64,000 nucleotides of DNA from Bifidobacterium subtile (GCF_000741775.1 NZ_JGZR01000006.1:1-64000); one strand, 5' to 3'. Numbered from the stretch's first letter, positions 43,697 to 53,479 are shown. Numbers and translations: made by a program. Notes: generated from the sequence alone by a model not told the origin.

Positions 43697-44617
43697 CTAC
43701 TCAGTCGCGCTGCCGAGGGCTTGCATCGTGCCGCCCCACGATTTGCGCAGCGTGGCCATGTCGTTTTTCTGGCCGACCGCCATCCACAGCGGGCCATTGA
43801 GCGTGTACCAATCGCCTTGGGTTTGGGCGTCGTTCGCGTGCTCGCGCAGCAGCCGGGCGATGGTCGATTGCGCGGCAGAGCGGCCCATCGAAGCTGCTGC
43901 CTTGCTTTCGAAGGTCACGAACGCCACACGCGTGTCCGCGCAAGCCGCTGCTTGCGAAACCCCAGGGTAGGAGCCCGCGCCGAGTTCCCTCCAACCGCTG
44001 CCACACGGACCCGCAGCCTGCTCCAAGCCGTGCTCCATTTGCGTCACGCTTGCGACCGGCGCCTCATCACGCACGGGCGCTTTGATGATGCCTTGGGGAA
44101 TCATGCTCGTGAGGAGCAAACCGCCGCCGGCCAGCATCAGGCCGAATACGCCGGTCACCACGGCGACCGTTCCCACGCCGCGCCGACTCACGCTCTTCGG
44201 CAGTCTGACCCGCGCGATAACAACCAGCACAAACGCAGCAACGGCCAAACCCACCGCCAGCGGCATAGGAAGCGAGCGCGGCACGGATGGCAGCGTCGCC
44301 GGCGCTACGGCGTGGACCGCGCTCACAAGCCCCGCGGCTACTGACAGCAAGCCGCACAGCCCGGCCAAACCTCGCAGCCAGCGACTCGCGGGGCGAGACG
44401 CTCGCCTGCGTCCATGCGGATCAGCGTCCCTATCGACGTAAGCACTCGGAGCCTCGTCCGAGTCTGCGTTCTGGTCCGCGCCTTCGCCATCTTGCCAAAC
44501 GCCCTGCGCTGGCCGAGCAGCCTCCGAATGGACATTGTCATCGCCATTCTCAATGTCATCGCCATCGTTGTCGTTGTCGTTGTCGTCATTGTCGAAGAAG
44601 TCGAAATTGTCGTCCAT
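43697..44617 (-). CDS. Two-TM membrane protein with Asp/Asn-rich N-terminus
   Basis: 306 aa. The N-terminus is an acidic low-complexity run of Asp and Asn (about residues 3-32), followed by a polar and Arg-rich stretch, two or three hydrophobic segments (about 80-180) and an extracytoplasmic domain of about 110 residues with two Cys (AGPCGSGWRELGAG, AAACADTRVAFVTFESK) that may form a disulphide. GGGAGG precedes ATG 44617. No family is recognised with confidence; the outer domain resembles small bifidobacterial lipoprotein-like domains. Confidence 0.6.
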   Translation of the reverse strand: MDDNFDFFDNDDNDNDNDGDDIENGDDNVHSEAARPAQGVWQDGEGADQNADSDEAPSAYVDRDADPHGRRRASRPASRWLRGLAGLCGLLSVAAGLVSAVHAVAPATLPSVPRSLPMPLAVGLAVAAFVLVVIARVRLPKSVSRRGVGTVAVVTGVFGLMLAGGGLLLTSMIPQGIIKAPVRDEAPVASVTQMEHGLEQAAGPCGSGWRELGAGSYPGVSQAAACADTRVAFVTFESKAAASMGRSAAQSTIARLLREHANDAQTQGDWYTLNGPLWMAVGQKNDMATLRKSWGGTMQALGSATE

Positions 44618-44728
44618 GTTGCCTCCCTGATAAGGCTTTCGGCGAGTCATACGTGAGTCATGCGTAAGCCCTAAGTCATGCCCGATTATAAGCCGTCGTC
44701 TTTTTGCATCGGCAGCGGAGACGTCCCG

Positions 44729-44762
44729 ACAAAAAGAAACCCCGGCGGGGTTGACGCCGGGG
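44729..44762 (-). terminator. Terminator on the minus strand with no obvious upstream gene
   Basis: On the minus strand CCCCGGCG-TCAACCC-CGCCGGGG is followed by TTTCTTTTTGT, a classical rho-independent terminator. The nearest minus-strand coding sequence upstream (right) ends at 45980 beyond a plus-strand gene, so it may end a short untranslated transcript from 44763-45285. Confidence 0.6.
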
Positions 44763-44970
44763 AGAGAAAGGAGAGAAGAAGAGAAGAAGAAAGGGTTCAA
44801 TTATCAAGAACTTGCGCTCCCGGCCAACTCTTGCTGACATCTATTACTTAATCACTCGATTCTTGGCATAGTGCTGGTGTTTTCTGGTAACTTCCTGAAA
44901 GTCGAATAATAAAAATCATAGGATGGCTTCCGCGGCCTGCGTTTTTCGTATTCTTTTGCCCGGTAGATCG

Positions 44971-45032
44971 AGCCTGCCGTATGAAATGCAACGTTACGAG
45001 GGTCGATGCCGTTGCATTTCATACGGCAGGCT
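44971..45032. other. Perfect 23-bp inverted repeat in the region before dcd
   Basis: AGCCTGCCGTATGAAATGCA at 44971 and its exact complement ending at 45032 form a flawless 23-bp stem with a 16-base loop. The stretch 44763-45285 holds no convincing protein gene. The element may be part of a small RNA ending at the 44729-44762 terminator or a small mobile repeat. Confidence 0.6.
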
Positions 45033-45285
45033 TGAGTTAGCGTGCAAACCGGCACGCATTCGTAAGTGGCGGTCTTCGGCACTCCACACGTACCAGGGCG
45101 CGAAGAGCTGGATTCCGCAAATGGGAAAACCAACCATATTGGCTTGGCCCTCGCATAATGCATACTATGCATAGGTAAGCTGTGACGTTGGGAAGAACTA
45201 GACTGGGCTGAGAACCGTCGTCAATCATGCCTTGGCTTTGCGGCGCACCGCCGCGACCAAGCGTACGCACCCGTGAGGGGGAACC

Positions 45286-45867
45286 ATGCTTCTGTCCGAT
45301 CGCGACATCCTCGCGTTCCAAGCCGCCGGCCATATCTCGCTGGATCCGTGGACGCCCGAGATGGTGCAGCCCGCGTCCATCGACGTACGCCTCGACCGTT
45401 TCTTCCGCCTGTTCAACAACCACGCCTATACCTACGTGGACCCGGCGGAGAACCAGGGTGCGCTCACCGAGCAGTTCGAAGTGGCCCCCGGCGAGCCGTG
45501 GATCCTGCACCCGGGCGAGTTCGCACTCGGCTCCACATGGGAGCGCGTGAAGCTGGATGAGACCGTCGCCGCACGGCTCGAAGGCAAAAGCTCGCTCGGC
45601 CGCCTCGGCATCCTCACCCATTCGACCGCCGGCTTCATCGACCCCGGCTTCGAGGGGCATATCACGTTGGAGCTGTCGAATGTGAGCACGCTGCCGGTCA
45701 AGCTGTGGCCCGGCATGAAAATCGGTCAGATGTGCTTCTTCGAGCTCAGCTCCCCCGCCGCGCACCCGTATGGGTCGGCCGGCACTGGCTCGCACTACCA
45801 AGGCCAGCGCGGCCCGACGCCCTCACGTTCGTATGAGCACTTCTACAAGGCTGATATCGAGGATTGA
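45286..45867 (+). CDS. dcd: dCTP deaminase
   Basis: A 193-aa enzyme converting dCTP to dUTP in thymidylate synthesis. Conserved blocks: [36 protein letters not shown] (phosphate-binding Ser/Arg) and [21 protein letters not shown] with the catalytic Glu. Length and motifs are those of a full-length Dcd trimer subunit; sequence cannot tell mono- from bifunctional (dUTP-forming or dUMP-forming) activity. GAGGGGG lies before the ATG. Confidence 0.95.
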   Translation: MLLSDRDILAFQAAGHISLDPWTPEMVQPASIDVRLDRFFRLFNNHAYTYVDPAENQGALTEQFEVAPGEPWILHPGEFALGSTWERVKLDETVAARLEGKSSLGRLGILTHSTAGFIDPGFEGHITLELSNVSTLPVKLWPGMKIGQMCFFELSSPAAHPYGSAGTGSHYQGQRGPTPSRSYEHFYKADIED

Positions 45868-45893
45868 GGCCATCGGCCGACACTCCCAAAACC

Positions 45894-45972
45894 TCATACA
45901 CAAGTTGGCCGGTAGCGATTTCGAGTGGCGGAATGCCGCGGGTCGAAATCGCTACCGGTCGACTTGTGTATG
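45894..45972. repeat. Long palindromic intergenic element, copy 2
   Basis: 45894-45924 and 45943-45972 form an inverted repeat of about 31 bp (TCATACACAAGT.GGCCGGTAGC with its complement), related to the element at 17933-18025. It lies between the convergent dcd and ATPase genes and may serve as their shared terminator. Confidence 0.65.
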
Positions 45973-45979
45973 ACCTTTA

Positions 45980-48900
45980 TTACGCCAAGCTCCGATCACG
46001 CAGGCGCAATACGACCTTGCGCAGCTCGGAGGCGATGAGCACGAACAGGGCCAGGCCGATGCATTCCAGCCAGTCCACAGGCTCCAATGGGACAGTGCCA
46101 AAGGCGGAGTTGAGGAAAGGCACGTAGATCACCACAAGCTGCAGCAGCGCCGAAATCGCGATCGCGCCCCAGAGCCACTTGTTGACGAACAGACCCTTGA
46201 ACGCGCTTTGCAGATGCGAGCGCGAGGCGAGGGCGTTGAACATCTGGGCGAACACGAGAATCGTGAAGCCCATCGTGCGCGCCTCGACCATCTGCGCCTC
46301 GTGGCCCAGCGCCGAAACGCTGCGGTCGGTGAACAATCCGCCAGCCAAGTGCATGTCCATGCCGATCAGCGTGACGGCAGCCATGATGATGCCGATGAAG
46401 ATGATGTCGCCCCACATCGGCGCGTCGATCACGCGATCGGTGACCTTGCGCGGCGGCCGAGCCATCATGTCCTCCGACGACTTATCGACGCCCATCGCGA
46501 GCGCCGGCGCGGCATCGGTAAGCAGGTTGATCCACAGCAGCTGGGTCGCGAGCAGCGGCACGGTGACGCCAGCGGTGCCAGGCTGGGTGATGCCGAGGAA
46601 CCCGGCGAACATCACGCCGCCGAACACGGTGAAGACCTCGCCCACGTTGGAGCTGAGCAGGTAGCGCAGGAATTTCCTGATGTTGTCGAAGATGCCGCGG
46701 CCTTCGCGCACCGCCGAGACGATGGTGGAGAAGTTGTCGTCCGCGAGGATCATATTCGCGGATTCCTTCGTCACCTCGGTGCCGGTGATGCCCATAGCCA
46801 CGCCGATATCCGCGGATTTGACGGCAGGAGCGTCGTTGACGCCGTCGCCGGTCATCGCCACGATATTGCCCTGACGCTGCAGCGATTCGACGATCTTCAA
46901 CTTGTGTTCAGGAGCCACGCGGGCGTAGACCGAAACCTCTGATGTCGCCTTGTCCAGCACCGCGTCGTCGGCGAAGTCGTCAAGCTGGTCGCCGGTCAGC
47001 GCTTTATGCCCAGCGTCTCCGGTCTCGATGATGCCCAGATCAGAGGCGATGCGCGAGGCGGTCAGCGGGTGGTCGCCGGTGATCATCACCGTGCGAATCC
47101 CGGCGCGATGCGCCTCGGCCACGCTGGCACGGACCTCGGTGCGCGGCGGGTCGATGATGCCGACCATGCCAGCCCAGACCAGTCCGGTCTCAATCGTCTC
47201 GCTCTGCTCCGCGATGTCCGTCACCTGCCCGGCGGCGTTCGAACGCACGCCCGGCACATCGGCCAGCGACTGCGTTTCGAGCGGCCGGTAAGCTTGCCCC
47301 AGCGTGCGATAGGCCTGCGAGGAGAGGCGTTCGACCGTGGCCAGTATGGTCTCGCGATCGCCGTCGGTCAGCCGCCGCACCGCATTCCCCACGGCGATAT
47401 GCGTGCAGTAGCCCAGCAGCACGTCGGGCGCTCCTTTGGCGAACACGGTGAGTTTGCCGGAATCGGCGTTGTCCTTGGCGATGACCGCCATGCGCTTGCG
47501 TTCGGAGGTGAAGGGAATCTCGGCGACGCGCTCGAAATTCGAGAAGCGCGACATGGCCTTGACCTTGCGGGCCGCGACAATAAGCGACACCTCGGTGGGG
47601 TCGCCCACGGCCTCCCAGGTGCCGTGCGTGTCGCCTGAACCGCTCTGCCGCAGATCGCCATCATTCGCAATGGAGCCGGCAGCCAGCGTGGTGAGCACTT
47701 CGTGCGCGAGTTCGCCATCGATATCATCGCTGCCATCCTGCGCGACCATGCGGCCCTCCGGCGCGTAGCCCGTGCCGGTTATCTGCACTTCGCCGCTCGG
47801 CGTCACCACGCGCTCGACGGTCATCTCGTTGCGCGTGAGCGTGCCGGTCTTATCAGAGCAGATCACCGAAGCGGAGCCGAGCGTTTCTACGGACGAGAGC
47901 TTTTTGACGATGGCGTGATGCTGGGCCATACGCTGCACGCCGAGCGCGAGCACCACGGTGAGAATCGTGGCCAAGCCTTCCGGCACCGCCGCGACGGCCA
48001 GCGACACGGCGAGCAGCAGCGAGTCGATGACGTCATGGATATCGTGGAAGCCCTCTACCGTCGCGAGCGCGATGAGCACGACCACGGCGATGATGACCAC
48101 GGCGATACCCAATATCTTGGAGACGCGGTTCATCTCTTTTTGCAGCGGCGTCGCCTCGTCGTTGGTATGCGAAAGCATCTCGGCGATCTTACCGACCTGC
48201 GTGTCCATGCCGGTGCCGGTGATGATGGCGCGGCCCGTGCCCTGCGTGACGGCGGTGCCGTTGAAGACCATATTGGTGCGGTCGCCCAACGCCTTGGCCT
48301 GCTCAAGTGTGGCGGGCTTCTTGCCCACTGGCACGGATTCGCCGGTCAGGCTGGCCTCGGCGATGCGCAGCGATGCGGCTGCGAACAAGCGCCCATCGGC
48401 CGACACCGAGTCGCCTTCGCCCAGCACGAGAATATCGCCGGGAACGACCTCGGACGTGTCGATGCGGCTGACCTTGCCGCCGCGCAGCACGGAGGTCTGC
48501 GGTGCGGTCATCTTGGCCAGCGCGTCGACGGCCTGCTCGGCCTTCGCCTCCTGCAGGTAGCCCAGCACCGCGTTCACGATCAGAATCAGCACGATCACGA
48601 TGGCATCGAAGGGCAGCGCCTCGCCGCCCTCAGCGCCCGGCTGCGCATTCGCCCGCTCAATGAACCACGCGACCAGCGAAATCAGCGTGGCGGCAAGCAG
48701 CAGGTAGACCAACGGATCTTGGAACTGCTGCAGGAACTTCTTCCATTTAGGCGTTTTGGGGCCGCTGGCCAGCTCGTTGCGGCCGAATTGCTCCAAGCGC
48801 CGCTGCGCCTCGTCGTCGCTCAAGCCTACGGCCGGGTCGACGTTCAACGCCTTGGCGACATCCTCGACGTCAGTAAGGCTGGGGTCGGCTTGGTCGGGCG

Positions 48901-49093
48901 GAACCTCGCGGCTGCCCGGGTCTGCGGGCGTTACCGTTGCTGCGGGCTGCGCCGTGTCGATTGGCGTCATATTTACTGACGCCATGTCTGCGATTGACGC
49001 GTCTGGCGGCGCTGTCTCTTGCGGTGATGTCGCATCTTCTACTGACGAAACGCCCGCTGATGCTGCGGATTGATCATCGAATCGACCAACCAT
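45980..49093 (-). CDS. Calcium-type (P2) cation-transporting P-type ATPase
   Basis: A 1037-aa ATP-driven pump. The first 90 residues are polar and Ala/Thr/Pro-rich. The core shows the N-terminal P2 domain (VDPAVGLSDDEAQRRLEQFGRN), LTGESVPV, the phosphorylated Asp414 in ICSDKTGTLTRNEMT, KGAPDVLL, and TGDGVNDAPAVKSADIGVAMG. About ten membrane segments occur, with PEGL in the fourth, as in SERCA/PMCA-like bacterial Ca2+ pumps. The start is ATG 49093 with AGGAG upstream. It exports Ca2+ or possibly Mn2+. It faces dcd tail to tail. Confidence 0.9.
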   Translation of the reverse strand: MVGRFDDQSAASAGVSSVEDATSPQETAPPDASIADMASVNMTPIDTAQPAATVTPADPGSREVPPDQADPSLTDVEDVAKALNVDPAVGLSDDEAQRRLEQFGRNELASGPKTPKWKKFLQQFQDPLVYLLLAATLISLVAWFIERANAQPGAEGGEALPFDAIVIVLILIVNAVLGYLQEAKAEQAVDALAKMTAPQTSVLRGGKVSRIDTSEVVPGDILVLGEGDSVSADGRLFAAASLRIAEASLTGESVPVGKKPATLEQAKALGDRTNMVFNGTAVTQGTGRAIITGTGMDTQVGKIAEMLSHTNDEATPLQKEMNRVSKILGIAVVIIAVVVLIALATVEGFHDIHDVIDSLLLAVSLAVAAVPEGLATILTVVLALGVQRMAQHHAIVKKLSSVETLGSASVICSDKTGTLTRNEMTVERVVTPSGEVQITGTGYAPEGRMVAQDGSDDIDGELAHEVLTTLAAGSIANDGDLRQSGSGDTHGTWEAVGDPTEVSLIVAARKVKAMSRFSNFERVAEIPFTSERKRMAVIAKDNADSGKLTVFAKGAPDVLLGYCTHIAVGNAVRRLTDGDRETILATVERLSSQAYRTLGQAYRPLETQSLADVPGVRSNAAGQVTDIAEQSETIETGLVWAGMVGIIDPPRTEVRASVAEAHRAGIRTVMITGDHPLTASRIASDLGIIETGDAGHKALTGDQLDDFADDAVLDKATSEVSVYARVAPEHKLKIVESLQRQGNIVAMTGDGVNDAPAVKSADIGVAMGITGTEVTKESANMILADDNFSTIVSAVREGRGIFDNIRKFLRYLLSSNVGEVFTVFGGVMFAGFLGITQPGTAGVTVPLLATQLLWINLLTDAAPALAMGVDKSSEDMMARPPRKVTDRVIDAPMWGDIIFIGIIMAAVTLIGMDMHLAGGLFTDRSVSALGHEAQMVEARTMGFTILVFAQMFNALASRSHLQSAFKGLFVNKWLWGAIAISALLQLVVIYVPFLNSAFGTVPLEPVDWLECIGLALFVLIASELRKVVLRLRDRSLA

Positions 49094-49316
49094 GGTGTTC
49101 TCCTGAGGATTGGCCGCGAAGTAGTCAGTTCCGCCTAAATCACGGAACTGCGCGGTTAGTGGTCGCAGCGGCCTATGCCGCCAGCGGGTACAGATTCCAT
49201 AGTACACAATCCGCTATCCCCACTTGCAAGCGTGAACAGTATTTGCACACGGCGAAATGCAGGTGTGTGATTCGTCATCGCAGCTTGATTTTGTACCCGC
49301 CTCATCTTCGGAGCTA
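49094..49316. other. Intergenic, upstream of the ATPase gene
   Basis: No gene seen. Promoters of the ATPase gene are expected here. The hairpin cluster begins at 49317. Confidence 0.3.
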
Positions 49317-49493
49317 ACGTCACAACGCCCGCACTATAACGATGCTTGTGCGGGCGTTGCGACGTATGGCGGCGGGGAAACGTGACGTTTCCCGCACCAC
49401 AGGCAGGTTAGTGCGGGGCCTGTGCCGTATAACCACGTCGAAACATCACAATTCCCGCATAGGCTACGAGTTGCTGCGGGAGTTGTGACGTTT
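49317..49493. repeat. Cluster of three related stem-loops
   Basis: Stem-loops at 49317-49365 (ACGTCACAACGCCCGCAC with complement), 49372-49395 (GCGGGGAAACGTGACGTTTC...) and 49441-49493 (AAACATCACAATTCCCGCA with complement) share the pattern GTCACAA/GTGACG-NN-CCCGCA. They fill the gap before the rRNA methyltransferase gene and look like tandem, diverged REP-type units. Confidence 0.6.
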
Positions 49494-49584
49494 GCGCCGA
49501 GATATGGCAACATCCCGGACACTCCTACAATTAGGCATGCAGCAGAAAACCCGTTTGCCATGGGGTTCTGGGAGAATGTGGCCT

Positions 49585-50586
49585 ATGGTTACGAAGAAGG
49601 GCCCGACCAAGGGGTCGGGCGGGAAACACCGCAATGCGCTGAAGGGCAAAGGCCCCACACCGAAGGCCGAGGATCGCGTCTATCACAAGGCGTATCGCGC
49701 CAAGAAAACTGCGGATCGCCGCAAAATCGCCGATCCACGCATCGCCGCACGTCGCCGTGTCGCAAAATTCACGTCGGATTCCGACGATCTGGTCATCGGC
49801 CGCAACGCCGTGCTCGAAGCGCTGCGCGTAGGCGTGCCCAGCTCGCAGCTGTACATCGCCTCGCGCATCGAGCATGATGACCGCACGCGCGACATCGTGC
49901 GGCTCGCCGGGCAGCAGGGACTCAATCTGCTTGAGGCCGACCGGCTTGAGATGGACCGCATCGCACGCACCGGCAATCATCAGGGCGTGATTCTCAAAGC
50001 CCAACCGTACCAATACTCCTCGCTGCAAGAGCTGGCCGAGCGAGCCGAGAAGAAGGCCCGCGCGATGCAGTCTGCAGATTCCGCAGAAGCCCGTATTGGT
50101 GCGCGTCCGCTGTTCATCGCGCTCGACGGCGTCACCGACCCGCAGAATCTCGGCGCGGTCATCCGCTCAGCGGCCGCATTCGGCGCCAACGGCGTTATTC
50201 TGCCCGAGCGTCGTTCGGCCTCGGTGACCGCAGCCGCGTGGAAGGTATCCGCCGGAGCCGCCGCGCATATGCCCGTGGCCAAGGTCGTCAATCTGACCAA
50301 GGCGCTGGAAAGCCTCAAAGAGCACGGCTACTACACCGTCGGTCTCGACGGCGGCGGTGATGCGCTCGTAGGCGAGACCGGCTTCGAATCCGATCCGCTC
50401 GTGGTCGTCCTCGGCTCCGAGGGCAAGGGCCTGAGCCGCCTCGTGCGCGAGGCCTGCGACTCCATCGCCGGCATCCCGATCACGAATATGGTCGAATCGC
50501 TCAACGCCTCCGTCGCCGCAGGCATCAGCCTGTACGCAGTGGCCCGCGCACGCCGCGAAGCGGCCGCAGGTGCTGCTACGGAATAA
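49585..50586 (+). CDS. rlmB: SpoU/TrmH-family 23S rRNA 2'-O-ribose methyltransferase
   Basis: 333 aa, SAM-dependent SPOUT methyltransferase. A basic N-terminal tail of about 65 residues precedes the substrate-binding domain (LVIGRNAVLEALR) and the catalytic knot domain with motif 1 ALDGVTDPQNLGAVIRSAAAFGA (catalytic Arg, Asn), motif 2 LVVVLGSEGKGLSRLV and motif 3 IPITNMVESLNASVAAGI. This matches RlmB, which methylates G2251, although related TrmH-family paralogues cannot be excluded. ATG 49585 is preferred to upstream in-frame ATGs because the Lys/Gly-rich N-terminus typical of actinobacterial RlmB starts there. Confidence 0.85.
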   Translation: MVTKKGPTKGSGGKHRNALKGKGPTPKAEDRVYHKAYRAKKTADRRKIADPRIAARRRVAKFTSDSDDLVIGRNAVLEALRVGVPSSQLYIASRIEHDDRTRDIVRLAGQQGLNLLEADRLEMDRIARTGNHQGVILKAQPYQYSSLQELAERAEKKARAMQSADSAEARIGARPLFIALDGVTDPQNLGAVIRSAAAFGANGVILPERRSASVTAAAWKVSAGAAAHMPVAKVVNLTKALESLKEHGYYTVGLDGGGDALVGETGFESDPLVVVLGSEGKGLSRLVREACDSIAGIPITNMVESLNASVAAGISLYAVARARREAAAGAATE

Positions 50587-50622
50587 AACCACTAGCTGTA
50601 CAGGCACATGTACCGTCACAAC

Positions 50623-50675
50623 GTATGGGGTCGGGGCCAGTTTTTGAGGATTAGGACATGGCCTCGACCCCATAC
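50623..50675. terminator. Bidirectional terminator-like hairpin
   Basis: GTATGGGGTCGGGGCCA (50623-50639) and TGGCCTCGACCCCATAC (50659-50675) form a 17-bp stem with one mismatch between the convergent methyltransferase and DUF4032 genes. The loop includes TTTTT. It probably ends both transcripts. Confidence 0.65.
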
Positions 50676-50720
50676 ATATGTTGCTGTTGCCCTAGCGCTG
50701 CCGCTGCTCGCGGCCACGCG

Positions 50721-52205
50721 TCAGCTCGCCCAGACGGCCGCGTCGGGATCGTCGTCGATGGCATCGAAGCCTTCGGAATCATCAGGGTCGCCAGTGGCGT
50801 CAGGGTCGTTGGAACCGTCAGCATCGGAGCCGTAGCCGTCGAATCCGTATGTTGACTCATCGTCGACCACGCCGGAATCGGCTTCGGCGTTGAGCTTGTC
50901 GACGTCCTCGGTGTTGAGCTTGTACTTCGGCAGCACCGTGTCGATGTAGCTTTTGACCGCCTCGCGCATCGGAATATCGTGCCCGGCCTTCTCAGCCAGG
51001 AACCAGCGGTGCTCCAAAATCTCGTGGAAGAACTGCGCCGGCTCGATCTGCGAGCGGTACTCGTGCGGAATCATGCGCACGGTCGGCTCGAAGACCACGC
51101 GCATCCAATCGGTGGCAGCGATTTCGAGGTCCTCGTCATCCTGCCAGGTCGAAGCGCGGTAGGCATCGAGATCATTGAGCAGGCGCCGAGCCTGATTCTC
51201 CTGCACGTCGAGGCCGGTGAGCCGCAGCAGCTTGCGCGAGGCATACCCGGCATCGACCACACGCGGGCGCACCAGAATGCGATTGCCATCCTCGGTGGTC
51301 TTCATTTCAAGCTCGTCCACGTCGAATCCGAGCTCGTTGAGCTTATTGACGCGCCGCTCGATCTTCCACATCTCGTCCGGCCCGAAGTTCTCGGTGTCGG
51401 TCAGCGTGCTCCACAGCGAATGGTAGCGATCGACCAAGCCGTTGCCCACCTCGACCTCGTCCACGTCGCCGGGCAGCAGCTTGCCGGAACTCAAATCCAT
51501 CAGCTCGCCGATGATATTGGTGCGCGCCAGGTCCATATCGTATTCGCGCTGGCCATCGGTGAGCGCCGCGTGCAGATCGCCGGTCTCCGCATCCACCAGA
51601 AACGCGGAGAACTCGTCCGCGTCACGCAGGAACAGCACGTTCGACAGCGACACATCGCCCCAGTAGAAGCCCGCCAAGTGCAGCCGCACCATGAGCACGG
51701 CCAGCGCATCGATCAGTCGCTGCGCGGTGTCCGGGCGCAGATTGCGCGCGAACAGGGCGCGATACGGCAGCGAGAACTTCAAATGCCGCGTCACCAGAAT
51801 CGATTCGAGCGGCTCGCCGGATTTGCTGTGCCGACCAGTGACCACGGCAATCGGCGTGACCGTCGGCAAGTCAAGCTTCTGCAGCCGGCGCAGCAGTTCG
51901 TATTCCCGTTCGGCCACGCTGCGAGTGATTTCCTTCATCGCATAGACTTCGTCGCCGACGTGCACGAAACGCACGACATGCCGCGAAATGCCGCGCGGCA
52001 GATTGGCCAGCAGCTCCTGCGGCCACAGCGACAGTGGTTGCTCCCACGGCAGGGTGAACATCTTCGGGTTCGAGCTGGCAGCCGTGATCGTCAGGCTGCG
52101 CGGCTCCTTGCTCGGGCTTGCGCCGTCGCCACCGGAGTCTTGCGCTATCGCCGCAATCGGCAGCTTGGCGTGCACGCCCATGCCGGGTAACCTTGTGAAT
52201 TCCAT
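50721..52205 (-). CDS. DUF4032-family protein (kinase-like fold)
   Basis: A 494-aa protein typical of Actinobacteria. The middle resembles a lipopolysaccharide-kinase/RIO-type fold: HVGDEVYAMKEITRSVAEREYELLRRL (Lys and Glu as in kinases), LHLAGFYWGDVSLSNVLF (catalytic-loop-like, Asp and Asn) and FLVDAETGDL (DxE in place of DFG). The C-terminal half is the DUF4032 domain. The tail (last 60 residues) is acidic, Asp/Gly/Ser-rich. Biochemical function unknown; phosphotransfer is inferred from the motifs. Confidence 0.75.
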   Translation of the reverse strand: MEFTRLPGMGVHAKLPIAAIAQDSGGDGASPSKEPRSLTITAASSNPKMFTLPWEQPLSLWPQELLANLPRGISRHVVRFVHVGDEVYAMKEITRSVAEREYELLRRLQKLDLPTVTPIAVVTGRHSKSGEPLESILVTRHLKFSLPYRALFARNLRPDTAQRLIDALAVLMVRLHLAGFYWGDVSLSNVLFLRDADEFSAFLVDAETGDLHAALTDGQREYDMDLARTNIIGELMDLSSGKLLPGDVDEVEVGNGLVDRYHSLWSTLTDTENFGPDEMWKIERRVNKLNELGFDVDELEMKTTEDGNRILVRPRVVDAGYASRKLLRLTGLDVQENQARRLLNDLDAYRASTWQDDEDLEIAATDWMRVVFEPTVRMIPHEYRSQIEPAQFFHEILEHRWFLAEKAGHDIPMREAVKSYIDTVLPKYKLNTEDVDKLNAEADSGVVDDESTYGFDGYGSDADGSNDPDATGDPDDSEGFDAIDDDPDAAVWAS

Positions 52206-52252
52206 ATCGACCAATCTAGCGTTCGCATGCGAGAAAATAGGGGAACATACAA

Positions 52253-52280
52253 GAAAGCCCCGCAGCTATGCAGGGCTTTC
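52253..52280 (-). terminator. Terminator after the MsmK-type gene
   Basis: GAAAGCCC.GCA pairs with TGC.GGGCTTTC around a 4-base loop; on the minus strand it is followed by TTGTATG. It lies between the end of the ATPase gene (52352) and the DUF4032 start (52205), so it separates their transcripts. Confidence 0.7.
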
Positions 52281-52351
52281 CCGAGCGAGATCCAAGAGAG
52301 GAAGAGATGACCTCGCTTACTGGTTGGCGCGGTCTTGCGGCCGCGCCAAGA

Positions 52352-53479
52352 TTAGTTGAGACGCAGCTCGGACGACGGCGCGAACAGGTGCATCTTGACC
52401 GGGTCGATCTTGATCTTGACGACCTCGCCGACCTTCGGCAGCGCACGCGGATTCACGCGAATCGTGGTGAGCTTGTTCTGATCGGACATCATCGCCGAAG
52501 CCTCAAGCACCGAGTCGTCGGTTATGATGTTGCCGTAGATGTAACCGTCGGAGCCTAGATCTTCGACGTTTACGACCTTGAGCGAGAAGGCGTTGGGGTC
52601 GTCGGCGGTCGCCAGCCCGGCGTCCTCCGGGCGGAAGCCGATCACGATCTGGCCGTTGTCCTCAGGGGTCAGCTTGGCGACGATATCGGCCGGCAGATCG
52701 ATGGTATCGCTGCCGATCTTCGCCTTGCCATCGACCACCGGATGGGTGTTGAGGTTCATCGACGGCGAGCCGATGAAGCCTGCGACGAAGACGTTCGCCG
52801 GGGTGTCATACAGCTCGGTCGGTGCGCCGACCTGCTGCAGGATGCCGAGCTTGATGACGGCGATGCGATCGCCCATCGTCAGGGCCTCGGTCTGGTCGTG
52901 GGTGACGTACAGGGTGGTGACGCCCAGCTGACGCTGCAGCGCAGCGATCTGGGTGCGGGTCTGCACGCGCAGCTTCGCGTCGAGGTTCGAGAGCGGCTCG
53001 TCCATGAGGAAGACCTTCGGCTCACGAACGATGGCGCGGCCCATGGCCACGCGCTGACGCTGACCGCCCGACAAAGCCTTCGGCTTGCGATCGAGGAACT
53101 CGGTCAGGTCGAGGATCTCGGCGGCCTTTTCGACACGCTTGCGGATCTCGTCCTTGGGGGTGCCGGCGATCTTCAGGGCGAAGCCCATATTGTCGGCCAC
53201 CGTCATATGCGGGTACAGGGCGTAATTCTGGAACACCATCGCGATATCGCGATCCTTGGGCTGCATCGTGGTGACGTCCTTGCCACCGATGAGGATGCGG
53301 CCTTTGTTGACCTCTTCCAAGCCGGCCAGCATGCGCAGAGTCGTAGACTTTCCGCAGCCTGAAGGGCCGACGAGCACGAGGAACTCGCCATCCTTGATGT
53401 CCATATTCAAATCATCCACCGAGGGCTTATCGTTGCCCGGGTAGATGCGAGTCACATGCTCGAATACTACTTCTGCCAT
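52352..53479 (-). CDS. msmK: Sugar ABC transporter ATP-binding protein (MsmK/UgpC type)
   Basis: A 375-aa ATPase of the carbohydrate importer class. Walker A GPSGCGKST, Q-loop VFQNYALYPHMTV, signature LSGGQRQRVAMGRAIV, Walker B VFLMDEPLSNLDA, and a C-terminal OB-fold (TOBE) regulatory region typical of MsmK/UgpC/MalK. It stands alone, not next to permeases, as do the shared ATPases that serve several sugar importers. It is the natural partner for the ATPase-less MalEFG-type operon at 37146-41034. Start ATG 53479 with AAAGGA upstream. Confidence 0.9.
   Translation of the reverse strand: MAEVVFEHVTRIYPGNDKPSVDDLNMDIKDGEFLVLVGPSGCGKSTTLRMLAGLEEVNKGRILIGGKDVTTMQPKDRDIAMVFQNYALYPHMTVADNMGFALKIAGTPKDEIRKRVEKAAEILDLTEFLDRKPKALSGGQRQRVAMGRAIVREPKVFLMDEPLSNLDAKLRVQTRTQIAALQRQLGVTTLYVTHDQTEALTMGDRIAVIKLGILQQVGAPTELYDTPANVFVAGFIGSPSMNLNTHPVVDGKAKIGSDTIDLPADIVAKLTPEDNGQIVIGFRPEDAGLATADDPNAFSLKVVNVEDLGSDGYIYGNIITDDSVLEASAMMSDQNKLTTIRVNPRALPKVGEVVKIKIDPVKMHLFAPSSELRLN

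Noticed and set aside
44852..45172. 106-codon minus-strand frame before dcd
   Set aside because: It runs through the perfect hairpin, has no ribosome binding site and no family resemblance; a non-coding transcript is more likely.
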